Shown here: positions 1 through 13,000 of the stretch, piece after piece
Numbering within the stretch: position 1 is the first letter of the stretch
Layout of the letters: every line of letters starts with the position of its first letter
Assembly: GCF_947623445.1 (NCBI RefSeq)
Contig: NC_135246.1
Span: 20,084,288 to 20,148,287, forward strand
Source: Clavelina lepadiformis
Lineage: Eukaryota > Chordata > Ascidiacea > Aplousobranchia > Clavelinidae
Direction of reading: 5' to 3'
Length of the DNA stretch: 64,000 bases
Position numbers and translations under genes: made by a program
The notes under the pieces: model-generated
Databases searched by the model: none
Seen by the model: the letters and a program-made list of their open reading frames with translations, nothing else
Told to the model about the DNA's origin: nothing

Positions 1-142
1 AAATGGGGCTGAAATTGGAAGATAAATAAGTTTCAGTAACTGGTAGCCGCGGTGTAAAAACACAAAAGCTTCTGTTCAATATTAACGTTTATTGGAGACG
101 AGAACCTGAAACTTTTAATCAGCACGACTTGATCACAATCAC

Positions 143-820
143 CTCTGTTGTAGTTCATCCTGGCCAGCCAACCCATCGGCATGTTCCAACCTGCTGTCTT
201 CCCTATCGAAGTATGACACGATTTGTAACCAATCAAATTGTGCAGGGACAGATTGTCGTCTGCCCCTTTGTGCACAACCGCCACCGCGAAATAACTGGCG
301 TCTGCAACAAACGGCAGTGTTGTGACTTGTCTTTTTTAAGGCACCTTGGCACATATAGACGCCACTTACCATCCACGCCACGATTCTCAGCAGCCGCCAA
401 TACGATGTCATTTTTATAACGGAAAACGTCACCACCGTCTATGTCAATGACGTCAGCAACTCCATTCTGCGCATGCGAAAATGACGTGCGTAATAGTTTG
501 CGTCACGTTTATTAAAACATTCAATATCGGGAAAATACCTTTAACGCTCTCATGCAGCCTTCGACGCCGTCCTTGATGACGCAATCAAAATCGAAGTAAG
601 GTGTTCCTGCCTCGTCACTGGCTTGACGAAGATGTCTGCATTTTCTCAGCTCATTGATCGACTTGCAGCACCATCTCAAGGAATGAACACAGCCCACACC
701 TGGAGTTGGGCAGAGTTAAGACAGCGGCGAAACGATGTGAACAGAAAGATGTAGTTAGGCCTCGCACTTACCGCATGAGATGATGATGGAGATGAATAAC
801 CAACTCGGCAGATATTTCAT
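143..820 (-). CDS. Transferrin-family protein, N-terminal part (partial gene)
   Basis: Four in-phase exons on the minus strand: 820-772 (start ATG and signal peptide), 699-539, 466-370 and 301-143. All have GT donors and AG acceptors. The gene continues past the left edge of the window. The encoded start is [16 protein letters not shown], a secretion signal, followed by the transferrin N-lobe opening (SLRWCCKS, where human has VRWCAVS-type sequence), the IDGG iron-aspartate strand, a [11 protein letters not shown] strand and the anion loop [19 protein letters not shown]. Transferrins bind ferric iron with a synergistic carbonate in extracellular fluid. Two positions look altered by eye. The anion-binding Arg of the CHTxxGR loop is Lys. 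The ligand Tyr of the AEFYG-type loop is Arg (AENRG). Family assignment is strong. Whether this is a serum transferrin, melanotransferrin or other type cannot be told from this fragment. Confidence 0.85.
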
Positions 821-2028
821 CTTGTTGAAGATTTCTTGAACTTGGATCTCTTGATGAACTTAAACTTGCATCTAGCTGCACTCTTTCCCCTGCTTGCTTT
901 TATACTTTCCCGTGTTTATTTTAAAAATAGCTTTGAGGAAATGCCGATCTATCGTTGGTTTCGAAAGCCTCGCCGACGCTTGTTTACGTGGAGTCAAATC
1001 CATTGAATTTCTTGTTTTGCAGCCGTCATTCCAGACCAACTGAAGCAAAAATAACTTCAATTGGGCAATAATATGATCGAAAACAACTTAATCACGGTTT
1101 CAATAGTTCCCTAAAGTTTTCTCTCCAGTTCCTGTTGAAATGCCTTCTATGGTTTGCTGACTGCAAGTTGCTGCACTTTGCGGCAACGATTGTTCGCTTT
1201 TCGGCGGCAACCAAGTCGGCTGCTTCGAGTAAATTTGGCTAATTTGCTGATGTGAAACTGGTTTTGTTGCGTGACAATTTGATGTTTATGAATGCGACTC
1301 CAAATTCATTTTTATTTCCTTAAAAAAGTTATTGGGGCAAAAGTTGAGAGCAGGCCTTGAAATTATGAATGAACTTTCAGGTTAAGTTGATCGCGACGAT
1401 CTTTCTCACTGGGGTCGTTCTTGGTAAAATTCCTTTGAAAGCTTTTCTTTTCACACTTTGGCTTGCTTATGAAAGTTATGACGTAACAGATCAGAAAACG
1501 TTTCGCTGCTAATATGGCGCAGGACTGACCAAGCAAAGTGTTAAAACGAAAATTTTTGAAACTTTTATGACGCCACAGAGATGATACATTAACATTGTTC
1601 CATCATAAATTGATTCCAACTCTACCACAACAATGCGAAATAAATGAAAATATTTCACCATAAAACGAGTCTTTTTGAACAAATAGAAAAGGTGCAAAAG
1701 AAGCACAGACAAAAAAACTGGAATACATTATAATTCTTCAAACATGGAACAGGGGATGCCAATAAAACCTTAATTGCAACATTCAACAAGTCCTGTGAAG
1801 CATGACATGATTTTCTTGTGGCCGTGAGCTGGCGCTTTGAAAAGCTTTGTTCAAAAAAGCAGCGGAAAAACAAATAAATAAATAAAATTTCAGCCCTCCC
1901 CAAACCTTCGACCAATCAATAAGCGTTGACGGCGAAAGCTAGCTGTTCTGTGCTGTCACTCAGTGGCCTGTGCTTATAAACGAGGAAATACGTCATCAGG
2001 GAAACTTTTTTAAAGGTTGAAAGAGAAA
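821..2028. other. Intergenic region between transferrin-like gene and Wnt 3' end
   Basis: About 1.2 kb with no convincing coding exon on either strand. It should hold the promoter of the transferrin-like gene next to position 820, and the Wnt 3' UTR next to 2028. AT-rich toward 1500-1900. I see no recognisable regulatory motif beyond scattered CRE-like half sites. Confidence 0.5.
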
Positions 2029-5000
2029 CTACTGGAGCCAAAATTTAAAATAATCTAAAACGTTTCGCCACCACGAGCTAATTGGATTAGCCGCGTATTT
2101 CGTTTTAAGTGCGGTTTTTTGGCGAATCGCGCGCCACTCGTTATAAAGTTTTAGAATTTCTTCGTTTAATCGCGGTCGCCCATTTATGACCGACACCTTG
2201 CTTTGTTCTGGCCACCAGGTGGTCTCGTCGTTATTTTCCGCTCTTGATTCGTGGGGATCCCCGTCCATCCAGCGGTCAAGGTCAAAATCTTCTTCGACGA
2301 AGACGCTCCGTTTGGTCCGTAACACTTCTTTTGGCTTCCTCCGCCTTCCTCTCCGCTTCCTGCCTCTTCCTTTGCGTCCTCTTCCTTTCCGTTCTTTACC
2401 CTTCTCCGTCTTGCACGTGTGCACGTCCGAGGTCACCTCACATCTCTCGCATCGCACCTCGCAGCACCAATGGAACTTGCACTTGCATTGGAACACTCGG
2501 GTCACCCGGGTCGTGTCGTAGCCCCTCCCACAGCACAGGTTCTCGCAACTGTCCGCCCCCGTCGACGTCTTGTTGCACTCACGCCCACTAGTGCCCAAAG
2601 AACCTATTCCATAAAATCGCAAAAGAAATTTTCATGTCGTTTTGAGGAGGAAGTTTTTCAATCAACGCACGTCTGGCCACATTACGTAACAATAGAATTT
2701 CCTTCTAACCTGTTTCATTATTTTTGACGCAATAATTCGGCGATGACGTCAGGAAGACAAGTTCGTTTTTTCCCAACCGCTTGTTGGCGCCCTTGACCGG
2801 AATCAGTGACATCTCCGAGCCTTCCTGACGAACTGTGACGTGGACTGCTTTGTTGTACTGCTCCTTGAGGTAGCTCCCCGCCTCGCGGAAGTCCAGCAGC
2901 TGCTGCCAGCAGGTCCGGGTCGGGCAAGACTGAGTCGGGCCGTGGCATTTACAATGGGGCTTCAGGATTCGCTTCACCGCCTAAACATAGATATCTTATG
3001 ATCAAAGCAACATAGAAATCTCCAAGACAATCGCTGATTAACAAGGCACTGGTTTAGAAGTATTTTTGAAAAGACGTTTGCCGTGGTGAGTTCGATTATG
3101 CAACTCTGTTTGATTTCTGTTGAGCATAAATAGTCAACATTTTCAAAGAAACTTTTCTGCTCGATTTTCGAAACGCATTCACTGAAAATATTTTCGGCAC
3201 AAAAACTTTTCGGCAAACGCAAGACGTCGCTGCAGAGCTATCTTAACTTGATTGGTGGGAATACGCTAAACAAATGCTGGTAATTGTTGAATTTTGATTC
3301 ATCTCGAACTTACTTTTTATAATTCGCCCAACCAGTTCAACTGACAACTGGCAATTGGCTTGATGGCGCGCAAGTGAAGGTCACAGCCAGATAATTCCGG
3401 TTTAAGCCGGTTTCATAGCTGCCGCTCATGTTTTCAAATGTTGATGCCGCAAAGGCCAGCATACACAACTGACCTTTCAACCCAAGTCTACTAAACTAAT
3501 TATTATGCATTATGACGTCACTTATTTTATCATTGTGTTCTGATTACGTCGTGTGAAATAAGTCATGTTTTTCATGGTGTAAGGTGGCGGTAAAAATCAT
3601 GAATTTTTACCCACAAATCTATGATTCGACGTCACGCGCAACCCATTGTTTTGCGGCAACGTCACAGAGCTTAAAGGGCGAGATGCGATCGATCATCGAC
3701 GAAAGCTCATGTTAATTTCAATCAGATCGAGAAATTGATGCATCTGTCACGTCACAATAAAGGACCTCGTGAAAATCAAAGTGCGACTCGTTAAAAACAA
3801 ACAAAGGGAATAAAAAAGCGCAAATAAAATAATAGAACGGCGACGAATAGATCGAGACCGCGAAGTTTATTTTGCGCGTGGCATTCGAATGACGTCAGAA
3901 CTGACAAAACTTGAGCACAAATATCAGTGCAATTCCATCGAAATCTAATAAACACCCTTTAATGGGATTTGGGGGGTCCCTGTGATCTCTAAATTGCACA
4001 CCGCTGCGCCAGCGTCTTACTGGCGCTTTACAATGCTTACTTTTACGTCACAATGATGCTGAAGTTACTGGAATTTAAATCGCGAAGAATCTTAAAACCT
4101 GGAATTGGATCCCACCCAAATCGCTGCAGAAGACGCGAAACAAGAAGCGTTTCAGTCGATGAAAGAAGCTTAGTGGGAAGATCTCTCATTTACAGAATCA
4201 ATTTTCGCTTTTCCTTTCATCTCGCCGACTTGCAGCTTCCAGCGCTCGAAGTCGAAACTGGATTTTTTTATAATTTATTCGCGTCCCACGATCCCTCACC
4301 CCCACTTTTCCCATAATCCGACCCCAGACCCGCCCAGGTGGTCGCGGTGTTCGATGTCGCGCGATCTATTCAGCCTTTAATCGTCATCTAATCGCGCTGT
4401 AGCGCTCGATGCTTGGCATCGCACCGATGAAGCGTCAGCGATTTTATGAGCTACATGTGTGAGTTTTAGGGTCGGTGTTTAGGGGTAAACAAGTCGACAG
4501 CGATGACGAGTAATTCTTAATCCGAAGCCGGCGGAGAAAACGGGACAGAGAAATCCAATTTGCGGACCGGCCTGCTCCGTCTTTGCTTTGATCCGCGGAA
4601 ATGCGAATTTCATTTCCAAAAAGCTGAAGAAGTCGTCTCACTGAGGGAATATTTTAAAAACAATCCATTTTTACGACATAAAAGCTCACATTGTGACGAT
4701 TTAAATGGGAAGAAAATTGCGTCACGTTCACGACGAAATGGTCCAGACGAAAGTAATAAAACGCGATTTTTGTTCAAATGATCTCGAATTTGAACCTTTC
4801 TCGACGCTCGTTCGCAAAGAAGAAGCTTTTAACTTTACAGCCACATCTAAATATTCTCTCACGTTTCAACTTTAACGGACAGAACATTAACAAAGAGCTG
4901 CGGTCAAACAGTCTCAAGCATAAGCAGCTCTTATTCCCACGCTTTGTGACGACATAACGATGATAAATTTTCCCTAATAATTCACTTCGTATTACTTTGC

Positions 5001-8000
5001 TACATCGCTCCTGGTTGGTCATGAACTAATAGACAAAGATTGGCTTATTATGACGTCACCGTTTGTTTGTCTGACAATTGTGGCGTAACAAGCGAAGTGA
5101 TTCAAAATTTTCGATAGTCTCAAATAATAAAATTTTCTTTTAAGATTGCTCCCGATAAGTTCACCGCGTCTTCGCGATGAAGAAATTTTTGCGATTTCGA
5201 TGAATCCCAAGTTGGTTGAAATCACCAAGGTCATAGGTCAGGGTCAGATGTCGCACGAAAGCAAGTTACATGCGGGGCTAATTGTGATGTGGTGTTTGCG
5301 CAATAAAGCAAATAAACTTTTGCTCTTTTATCGGCGCCGCCTCTTCTGTTATTTTAACCTTAAAACCGCGAGAAGCGTCTTAACTACGAATAAGTTTATT
5401 TATTTATTGATCACCGAAATATCGAGTTGGTTATTTTTAACCGTAGGCGGCACGACAATCCACTCGCTACAGCGATTTCTGTCAGAATGAAACCAAGGCC
5501 AAGTTCATAAAAGTCACAAATCCAAGTTCAAGTTTATCACAAACTGCAAATACCCAGTCTTTCATCGTCGTCTTTAAAACGTTCCAGAATGCACAACAAG
5601 GGTTTTGAAACTACGTCATTAAACAGCAGGAAATGAGCATGAATGACGTAACAGGATTGCGCTTTCTGGGTTCGGGATGCTGTGCTGTGGGAGGGATTCA
5701 GCGGATCTTGTTAACGTCTGAAGATTTCTTTCATCAGGAAGCGGATAAACACAAACACGTCACAATTGACATTCGAGAAAAATGAAGACGAATCGCGGTT
5801 TTGCGCAAATTTCTCGCCAGTCTCTGCGCTACGAGCTTGTTTTCAGGAAATTTACGGAAACAGCTGTTTTGGGAGCTAAATTTCGGGACCACTGAAGCAT
5901 GATAAAGTTGAATGTTGCCACATTATGACGTAACAAAGACAGTAAGTGCTCCACAAATGGCGTAGCAGCTTCCGACGAAAACATTTCAAGCTAGTCTGTT
6001 TCGATTTCCGCGCAGCAGAAGAATAAATCCGCCTAAATAAGCGCTCCATAGCCCGGCCAGCAATTTTTTGGCTTCCCGGGGGCACAAAGGGCAAAGTTGG
6101 ACGGAAAGAAATCAATAGAACACATACAGCTGATGACGTAGAGCAGGGGTGTCAAACTCAATCGCACCAGGGGCCAAAACTCAAAACTTATTTAACGCCG
6201 CGGGCCGTAAGGATAAAACTTGATTGAACGTTTCGTGACACGAGTATATGAATTGGAACAGTCAGCGAAAGAGCACCAAATTTTTGTTTTTTTTGACGGT
6301 TTTGGCTGGGAATAAATCGATTTATTCTATCGTATGATGAGGCAACTGTTGTGCTGCTTTATTGTGCGATTTGTTATAATCTTGTTTTTGCTTGAAAAAA
6401 GTAAGTTATACTGCACAATGATCTCGCGGGCCGGAAATAGTTTAATGTATAAAATAGCATTGCGGGCCAAGTTTTATTGTAAAGCGGGCCGGATGTGGCC
6501 CGCGGGCCGGGAGTTTGACACCTATGACGTAGATGAATGTGAGTCGAGATGAGCAACAAAATTTTAGGATTGCTTTTTGTTAACGTTGTCATGCCTTTTG
6601 GTTCTAACAGTGGAATATTATTATGACGTCATAATAATATTAATGACGCGTTGGAATAGTAATTCACTTAGGCCAGCCCAGGAAAATAATGACGTCATCT
6701 CTGCAGTGTTTGCTGATCTACATCATCTACTAGCGTATTTATGACGTAATTAACACGATTCTCCAATTTGTTACTGCAAGAGCAGATTTATTTGACGTCA
6801 CAATCAACGACGGGATGACGAAGACAGGCTGTGGCAAAAATCCTTCAATTCAAAGTAAAGACGGCGATGGAAGACAAAAGGCGTTGAAAAAGCAAAGAAC
6901 GATTTCCCAAGAATCTCTCAAAGTCAAGTTTACTTCGAATATTGCGGCTTTCAACCTCGTAAAATCGCTTTGGCGGTTTTCAATTATTTTTCCACGTTTG
7001 ATTAATTCTAAAATCGCGTTTTAAAACACGATTTATGTTCCATATAAGGGCCTTCCCTCCCCAAATTATCCGCGCAAATACATGAGCGATTTGGCGCGCG
7101 GGCTGCTCAATCCGAGCTTACATGCGCGAAGGAAGCGATTAAGCGACCTTGGCCGCCGCAGAAGCGTGTCGGCGCAGTGCCGCCGTTTATTGCTCTTATC
7201 GTGGTCGCCGCCGAGGACACAGAACATGAAACCCGGACACACCCGAGTCGCTTTCGAGAAAAGATCAATTAACAGCTGCTTCGAAGACGAAATATTCGAG
7301 CTGAAACGCGAGACGCTCATCTACTGTGACATCACAATGTAATCAAATCATACACCAGAACTCTTCGCCAATGGCAGGAATTTGAACCTGCTCCTTATGT
7401 AATGCACGTGACAACGAACGACTTCCTTGAAGGAAATTTATTTTCCAGAATTTGACCCAAAAAACATTTTTTGCCAAACACGAGATCGGCGCTTGAGTGG
7501 AAACATGAAGTGAAAGCTGTCAATCAAGGGTCTGATTTCGTGCGATTTAAATCGAGTTTAGCGTCGTCTTTCACGTGATTGCTCTCAGCTAAGTTTGCTG
7601 CAGGGACTGGCTTGTTTGCTGCGTTCGTAAAAACAATTTGATCCTTGCAAGTCACAGCCACCGCGGCAGCATCGCGATACGAGCAGCTGTCACTCCTAAT
7701 TTTGCTCATTTGAGACCAAATTTCAAGTTGACTTTTCAACCAAATAAATTTTCCTTCGTTTGACGATTCGGACAATTTCAGCGGAAAATGCCAAAGTTTG
7801 CGACTTATGAGAGAAAGTGTCATAACTTTGATTGGATGCGTTAAACCTCGAACAGATCAAAAACCTCATCAAACTACGCCTTTGTTTGTGCTGTCTCGCG
7901 CCATAACACGCGCCACCGCCCAATATTTACATCAGATACCGGCTTGTTCCCTCTGATAAACCGGCTTCATTCTTTTGTTTTAAACCAATTGTCCGGTTGC

Positions 8001-10045
8001 GCTACTGTTCTGCGAAACTATTTAAAGCTTGTTATAAATTCTTCCAACTTTATTGCTAATTTAAGTAGTTTTGACAACCGTTTACCTTCTGTTTGTTTGC
8101 TTTTTCGAGCATCGACCCACATGAATCAGTCGGCGGGAGAAAAGAGCTTCCGCGCTCGCCATAAACGTTTGATTTACGATGTTGTTTCAATCAGCGTTAC
8201 CGAATGTAAATATTATACTGTATTTAGATTAAATAACCAACGGCGCAGCCAAGTGACAAATAAAGACTCGCAGTTGAGCACGTATCGAGCTCGAATATCG
8301 GCCAAATCCTCTTGCAAATATGCGGACACCAAATGGCGGAAGTTGGTTTCATGCTAAAAACATGGCAAAAGATGTGAAAATAGCCAAAACCCGCGCGGTT
8401 GGCGCGATTGGAATATGTCATAAGCGAATTATTCGAGTTCGCGCGCGGCTTAATTACCAATCATGACCTTGATTGATGATAGACTTCGAAATCATTGCAA
8501 CGAATTATCGACTAAGATCAGTGGATGACTTGTCCGCAAATAAACAAACAACAATAATTGCCTCTAATCGAGTTGGGTGGCGCGGCCTTTACAGAGAAAG
8601 AAAGTTCTTTTCCGAGATGCCACCAACGCGCCAAAGCTTCTTGACAATAATTTCGCATGTTTTGGGTTTGTTGGACGCGTCTGGTCTCAATTTATCAAGA
8701 TCGTCGACGTCATTGGCCAATTAACACTGTAATTAATGTTTGGCGCTTTTTATCGCTCTTACTACGCCGCGCGATTATATTATGACAACGATTTCTGTGG
8801 AAACCGACAAACATAAATCGCCATCATGACCTCGCGGGGCAGCTGGATACTTGTTCTTCAAAGAACGTCATTTTGCCTTTCAAGAAGCCAACCACGTGAC
8901 CAAACGCAGCGGGTTAGCGCGTCGTGTTACCCCATTTTATGGGGCTCGCTCTATGAGCCCCTCCGAGGTTCCAATATTTAATGAATTCTCATAATTTTCT
9001 CACCCTCCTCCCCGCCCGGTTGTTGTGGCGGTTCATGTTGGCGCGCGCGTCGTGTCGCCCGATCTCGACCGCGTCGATGAAATTTTGCGCGAACTCCATT
9101 CCGTATTTGACGTCATCACTGCAGCCTCCCCATTCAAAGGAACCTGTGGAGTTTATTTGAGGTCAAGTTGAAATGCATGGTAATGTGACGTGAAATTAAT
9201 TTGTGATGTCACAAAGGAAAATCGACATACCATCCGGACCCTTTCCGACTTTTTTCCGGTCACACGAACAATCTGGGAGGACCCCTAAGCTGCATGCTTG
9301 CGTCACAGCGTACGTCACTCCCGCTGACGTAATAGCGTGGACGAAGGCTGCCTCTCTGCTGCCTAAAAAATTAAAGTCACGTGATACACTCAATGTTTGT
9401 TCTGGAATAAAAATTGTTGTTGCGTCATAAATAGATCGATTTGAGGAGGTTCATAGAAATAGGTCGAGTGGTAAAAGGGGTCGATGAGTGGCGACCAAAC
9501 CATGAGAGCTGATGGGGCGTTATTGCTTCAAGTGGAGAAACCAAAACTCGACTTCAGAAAAAGTTGTCGTGCACGAGCAACGAAGTTATGACGTGAGCGG
9601 CTGTTTGGGCTTAATTCGCGTGACGGTGTGGGTCAGCATTGTGATGTCACTATCTCAGTTACAAATTTAATAAATTTCTTTCAACTTTCAACTTTCAACT
9701 CTGACCTCTCTGCATGACCTTCCCAAACACGTGTTGCCATTTTCCGGTCGTCGAACAATTCCACCTCTCATTCCGGAACTGATATTTGCATTCATCAATC
9801 CCTTTCACAGCTCCGTCGCGGATGCTCGCCATTACACGAGGACTCCTGACAATGCAAACTATGACGTCATAATGTAAAAAGCCACAACACTACATGCAGA
9901 TACTTTAACAGTAATGTCCGCAACTTTGTGGTCGTCTTAAATCGCGTTCTACCTTTCGCAAAGAATTCTCTGTTCGGGCGATAGCGGCATGTTGGGGCAG
10001 ATGTGGGGTTCAAACGCGGACAAAGCTTGGAGCTCACCCAGAAGC
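2029..10045 (-). CDS. Wnt2: Wnt2-like secreted signalling protein (first exon not found)
   Basis: Six phase-consistent exons: 10045-9953, 9845-9706, 9362-9231, 9143-9004, 2980-2710 and 2603-2029 (stop). They encode the Wnt core in order: the [11 protein letters not shown] segment, the [14 protein letters not shown] motif, [40 protein letters not shown], the lipidated hairpin [16 protein letters not shown], and the cysteine-rich C-terminal domain ending DVHTCK. The C-terminal domain ([29 protein letters not shown]) fits Wnt2 best among Wnts I know. Wnt5 and Wnt7 are alternatives. Wnts are acylated on the hairpin Ser and signal through Frizzled receptors. The exon with start codon and signal peptide was not found; the exon at 10045 opens in phase 2, so it lies upstream. 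Odd features are a 6-kb intron (2981-9003) and a 127-residue tail after the last conserved Cys. Confidence 0.88.
2032..2412 (-). other. Basic C-terminal tail extension of the Wnt2-like protein
   Basis: Coding part of the last Wnt exon after the final conserved Cys (codon at 2415-2413). It encodes about 127 extra residues. A Lys/Arg/Gly block ([18 protein letters not shown] and on) is followed by RTKR-S at about 2319-2305, which fits the furin R-x-K/R-R rule. Then comes an acidic Trp-containing segment and a Trp-rich end ([16 protein letters not shown]). Typical Wnts stop a few residues after this Cys. The plus strand over the basic block (about 2338-2400) is a long pyrimidine run. The role is unknown; heparan-sulphate binding and furin trimming are inferences. 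Confidence 0.75.
2981..9003. other. Long Wnt2-like intron
   Basis: Intron between the HNNRAGRR exon and the [14 protein letters not shown] exon. No coding signal was found. It contains the hAT MITE at 6144-6526 and many TGACGTCA or TGACGTAA sites. A small hairpin lies near its 5' end at about 8941-8961. Enhancers are plausible in an intron this long but none can be recognised by eye. Confidence 0.55.
6144..6526. mobile_element. hAT-type MITE (CAGGGGTGTCAAACTC termini)
   Basis: A 383-bp element with terminal inverted repeats: left CAGGGGTGTCAAACTC, right complement CATAGGTGTCAAACTC. Flanking 8-bp target duplications are ACGTAGAG at 6136-6143 and ACGTAGAT at 6527-6534 (7 of 8 match). It has GC-rich 'gggccgg' blocks near both ends and no transposase ORF. 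An 8-bp duplication and CAG-G termini are hAT hallmarks. It lies inside the Wnt intron. Confidence 0.85.
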
Positions 10046-13000
10046 CTGAAACAGAAAAATTATTCTCAATTTTGCTTGTTGGGATCGGAAAAACCCTAAA
10101 GCGAAACCTGTTGGGAGCTTCCACCCATCTATGACGTCAGTTTTAATTTAAAGCTAAAAATTTTTCCGAATCTATGAGACGAGTGGCCGTTCACGACCAA
10201 TTTTATGAAAGTTTCTACCAAAGTTTCTAACTTCCACGTATTAATTTCTGTGACGTCATTGTCGAAATTTGTTCCGGTTGACTTATTTGTAAGTTGTTAC
10301 GTAAGAAACACTTCGCGATCTGATCAGTGAACGTCACAAGTTGGAGAGAAATTAGAAAGGATGAAATATAAACCGGAATATCTTATCGGCTTCGGCCTAA
10401 TAAGCGTGACAACGATTTAAATACGTTTTCTATGAACTTTGTCGCTTCAAACCGAATATGAAAGGCACCATATGGAGCTCGTTCCTAGAGGTACCACCTA
10501 TAAAAAGTCCAGGAATTAAAAGTTAACAAAAACGTTTGCAAATTTTCTTTTGAACAAACTTGGCTGGTAATCAAAGTGGCAGCAACGACGAGTCTGGGGA
10601 GATACCCGCCTTAACGTGGCGTTAGGAGAAAAGCTTCCACGAAAGTTACCAAACTCTCATTTGCTTTGATCATTTTGACAAATTGCTCTGAAGATGGTTT
10701 CCATCGCTGTTTGATCGAAACACAAAACAACGCTTCTGGAATTCAATAACTTTTCTTCATTTCTTTATTATCACGTCAAAGAGCCATTTCTTTCAACAGG
10801 TGTAATGTGGGATTGTATGACGTCACGTTACAGTCACCCGCAATCGACGAGAGAGCAATTTTTCGAAGCAGGCCGCGATTGAAAGCGACTTCGCTTTCCC
10901 GACAGACAAAACTGATTAAACACGGCTTAAAATGAAAAATCAACAGCAGAGACAAAAGAATCGCGTTTTGCTTCGTTCCTATTTACCTTGGCGGTAAAGC
11001 GTAGGTTGCGACCACGAATAATTCTTACAATTCTTCTCAAAGACGTTTCTTCATCTCCCCTCTCTCTGTTTTTAGCCGTCGTCAACATTTTCAGCCCCAC
11101 GTCCCGGCTTTGATAAATGGGGGTTTGAAAAGAAGATGTCTTGAGCGTCATAATTTCTTCTGTTACCGAACAAAGCAACAACAATCTCAAGCACTTCACT
11201 TTCAATTAATGTCGAAGCCTACTTTAGCGATCTCCCGCCCAGCCTGCCCTGATGGGGCCTGGTAGCATTTTTGTTTCTGTTTGAAGTCGTGTTAGTGCCA
11301 AGCCTTGTTGGCAAACCCTAATTATTTAATGTTTTGATGGTGACGTGGCGGCAAACAAGCCATGCATTTAAAAGCGCGCCCACGCCATGAATGAAATCTG
11401 TGTCTTATTTCATCAAATCTATAGAGTTAAGTTTGTCAAGTCACAACTCAGAGTCACATGAGGTGGGAAAGATCATTAATAACAGAACAAAAATCACGTC
11501 GCGACTTTCCGTTATTTCTGCAAAATCATTTCACAACTTTTTAATCTGCTTTTGGTGTCGGGCGGATGTTTCTGGCCCCTAATTTGATTAGAGGCGCAGC
11601 TGGCACCTTTAACGAGCCCTTGGACGAGGTCCCAGCAGCAATTGACGCCCCAATTTGTGCAGGGAGCCCTGACGAAGCCCAGATGTGCCCGGGTAAGCTT
11701 GTGTGCAGCGATGCGTGTCCCGATGCTCACAGTAATTGCTCCCCCCCACCATCGCGCCAAAACACACAAAACCGACCCGGGTTGAAATAATCTCGCAACG
11801 CCCCTCATCGCCCAGCCAGACCCTTAATCCAATTGTAGGGGCACATCGCTTCATCGGTCCCCGTCGTATTCACGCTCGCTTTGATCGGGCCCGATTATTA
11901 CGTAGAGCGCCAGAACTAATCCCTATTCCTGACCGCAAGTTGATCTCATTTTGCAACTAGCCGCCGAAAGAACAAAAGAAAATATCTTCCGCTTCTCATG
12001 ATTCGATCCAATTCTAAGACAAGAAGCTTCTTTTTCTCAACTTGAAAAAAATTAAAAAATATCCAACAATACTCACCACCAGGAGGCGTACGCTCTCGTA
12101 CCGAGGAAAAAGTTGAATAGAACTACGATTATGACGTGTAGATAACAAAGGGAAGACATTGTGACGACATAATGACGAAAACTAAAATCCATTGACAAGA
12201 AATAGAAGTTCTGTTGATCTCAGCTTCGTGCGAAAAGTTTGAAGGAAAATCGAAAAATTTCCTGGTCGCTTCACGGCCTTTTGAAATCTTATTCAAACGT
12301 CCCTTTGCCGAAGAATTCCAGAAGTGAAAATTGTTATTCCGCCGTCTGCGTCTGCCTGGGCGTGCAAATAAATTTCCTCAAACAGTGCTGATGATATTCA
12401 GCCACAAACAAGCGATAATCCGATTTAAATCAAGTCATTCCAAACAAACTCGGACGCGAGTTGGTTCTGTCTTTGACCTCCGAAGTTATTTGAGCAGCGA
12501 TGAAACTTTCATTGTCTCATTCTGACGTCACGCAAGAAATTTTGCTCTATAAAGCTCCTAAATTGTCTACAGAGATGTAAAAAAGTCGGATTAATAATTT
12601 GCTGGTTTCAAAGATAAAAACATTCTAGTTAGCCGCCGCCATCTCTCTGTCAACCAATCACTCGATGAAATAAGTCGTCTGGGCTGGCCTCTCTCTATAA
12701 ATATCTGGAATCATCAGAAAACTTTTTTCTTCGACTGCACAATGAAACGAACGTGGCACAACGTGAAAACGAGAAGCGATTTTTGCGCAGAGAGGAAAGG
12801 CGATTGGCTCGATTTGTTACTGTTTGACGTAAGAATTAAATTTCTCTTCTCACGCTTTCGACTGCCTTTGTTCATCGATCGATTTAAGCTAAAATAATTC
12901 GAAAGTTGAATCTTTTATTCGTAACTTCACGTCCAATTTGCTAAATTTCTATTTAGTTGTTCTTCGTGCGATAATTCACTTTAATTGCGGAACTGGAGTA

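Noticed and set aside
10927-11205. Possible Wnt signal-peptide exon (KVKCLRLLLLCS) followed by a GT donor
   Set aside because: The frame has no ATG; its apparent start is TTG with a stop just upstream. Its phase also does not fit the usual acceptor at 10046.
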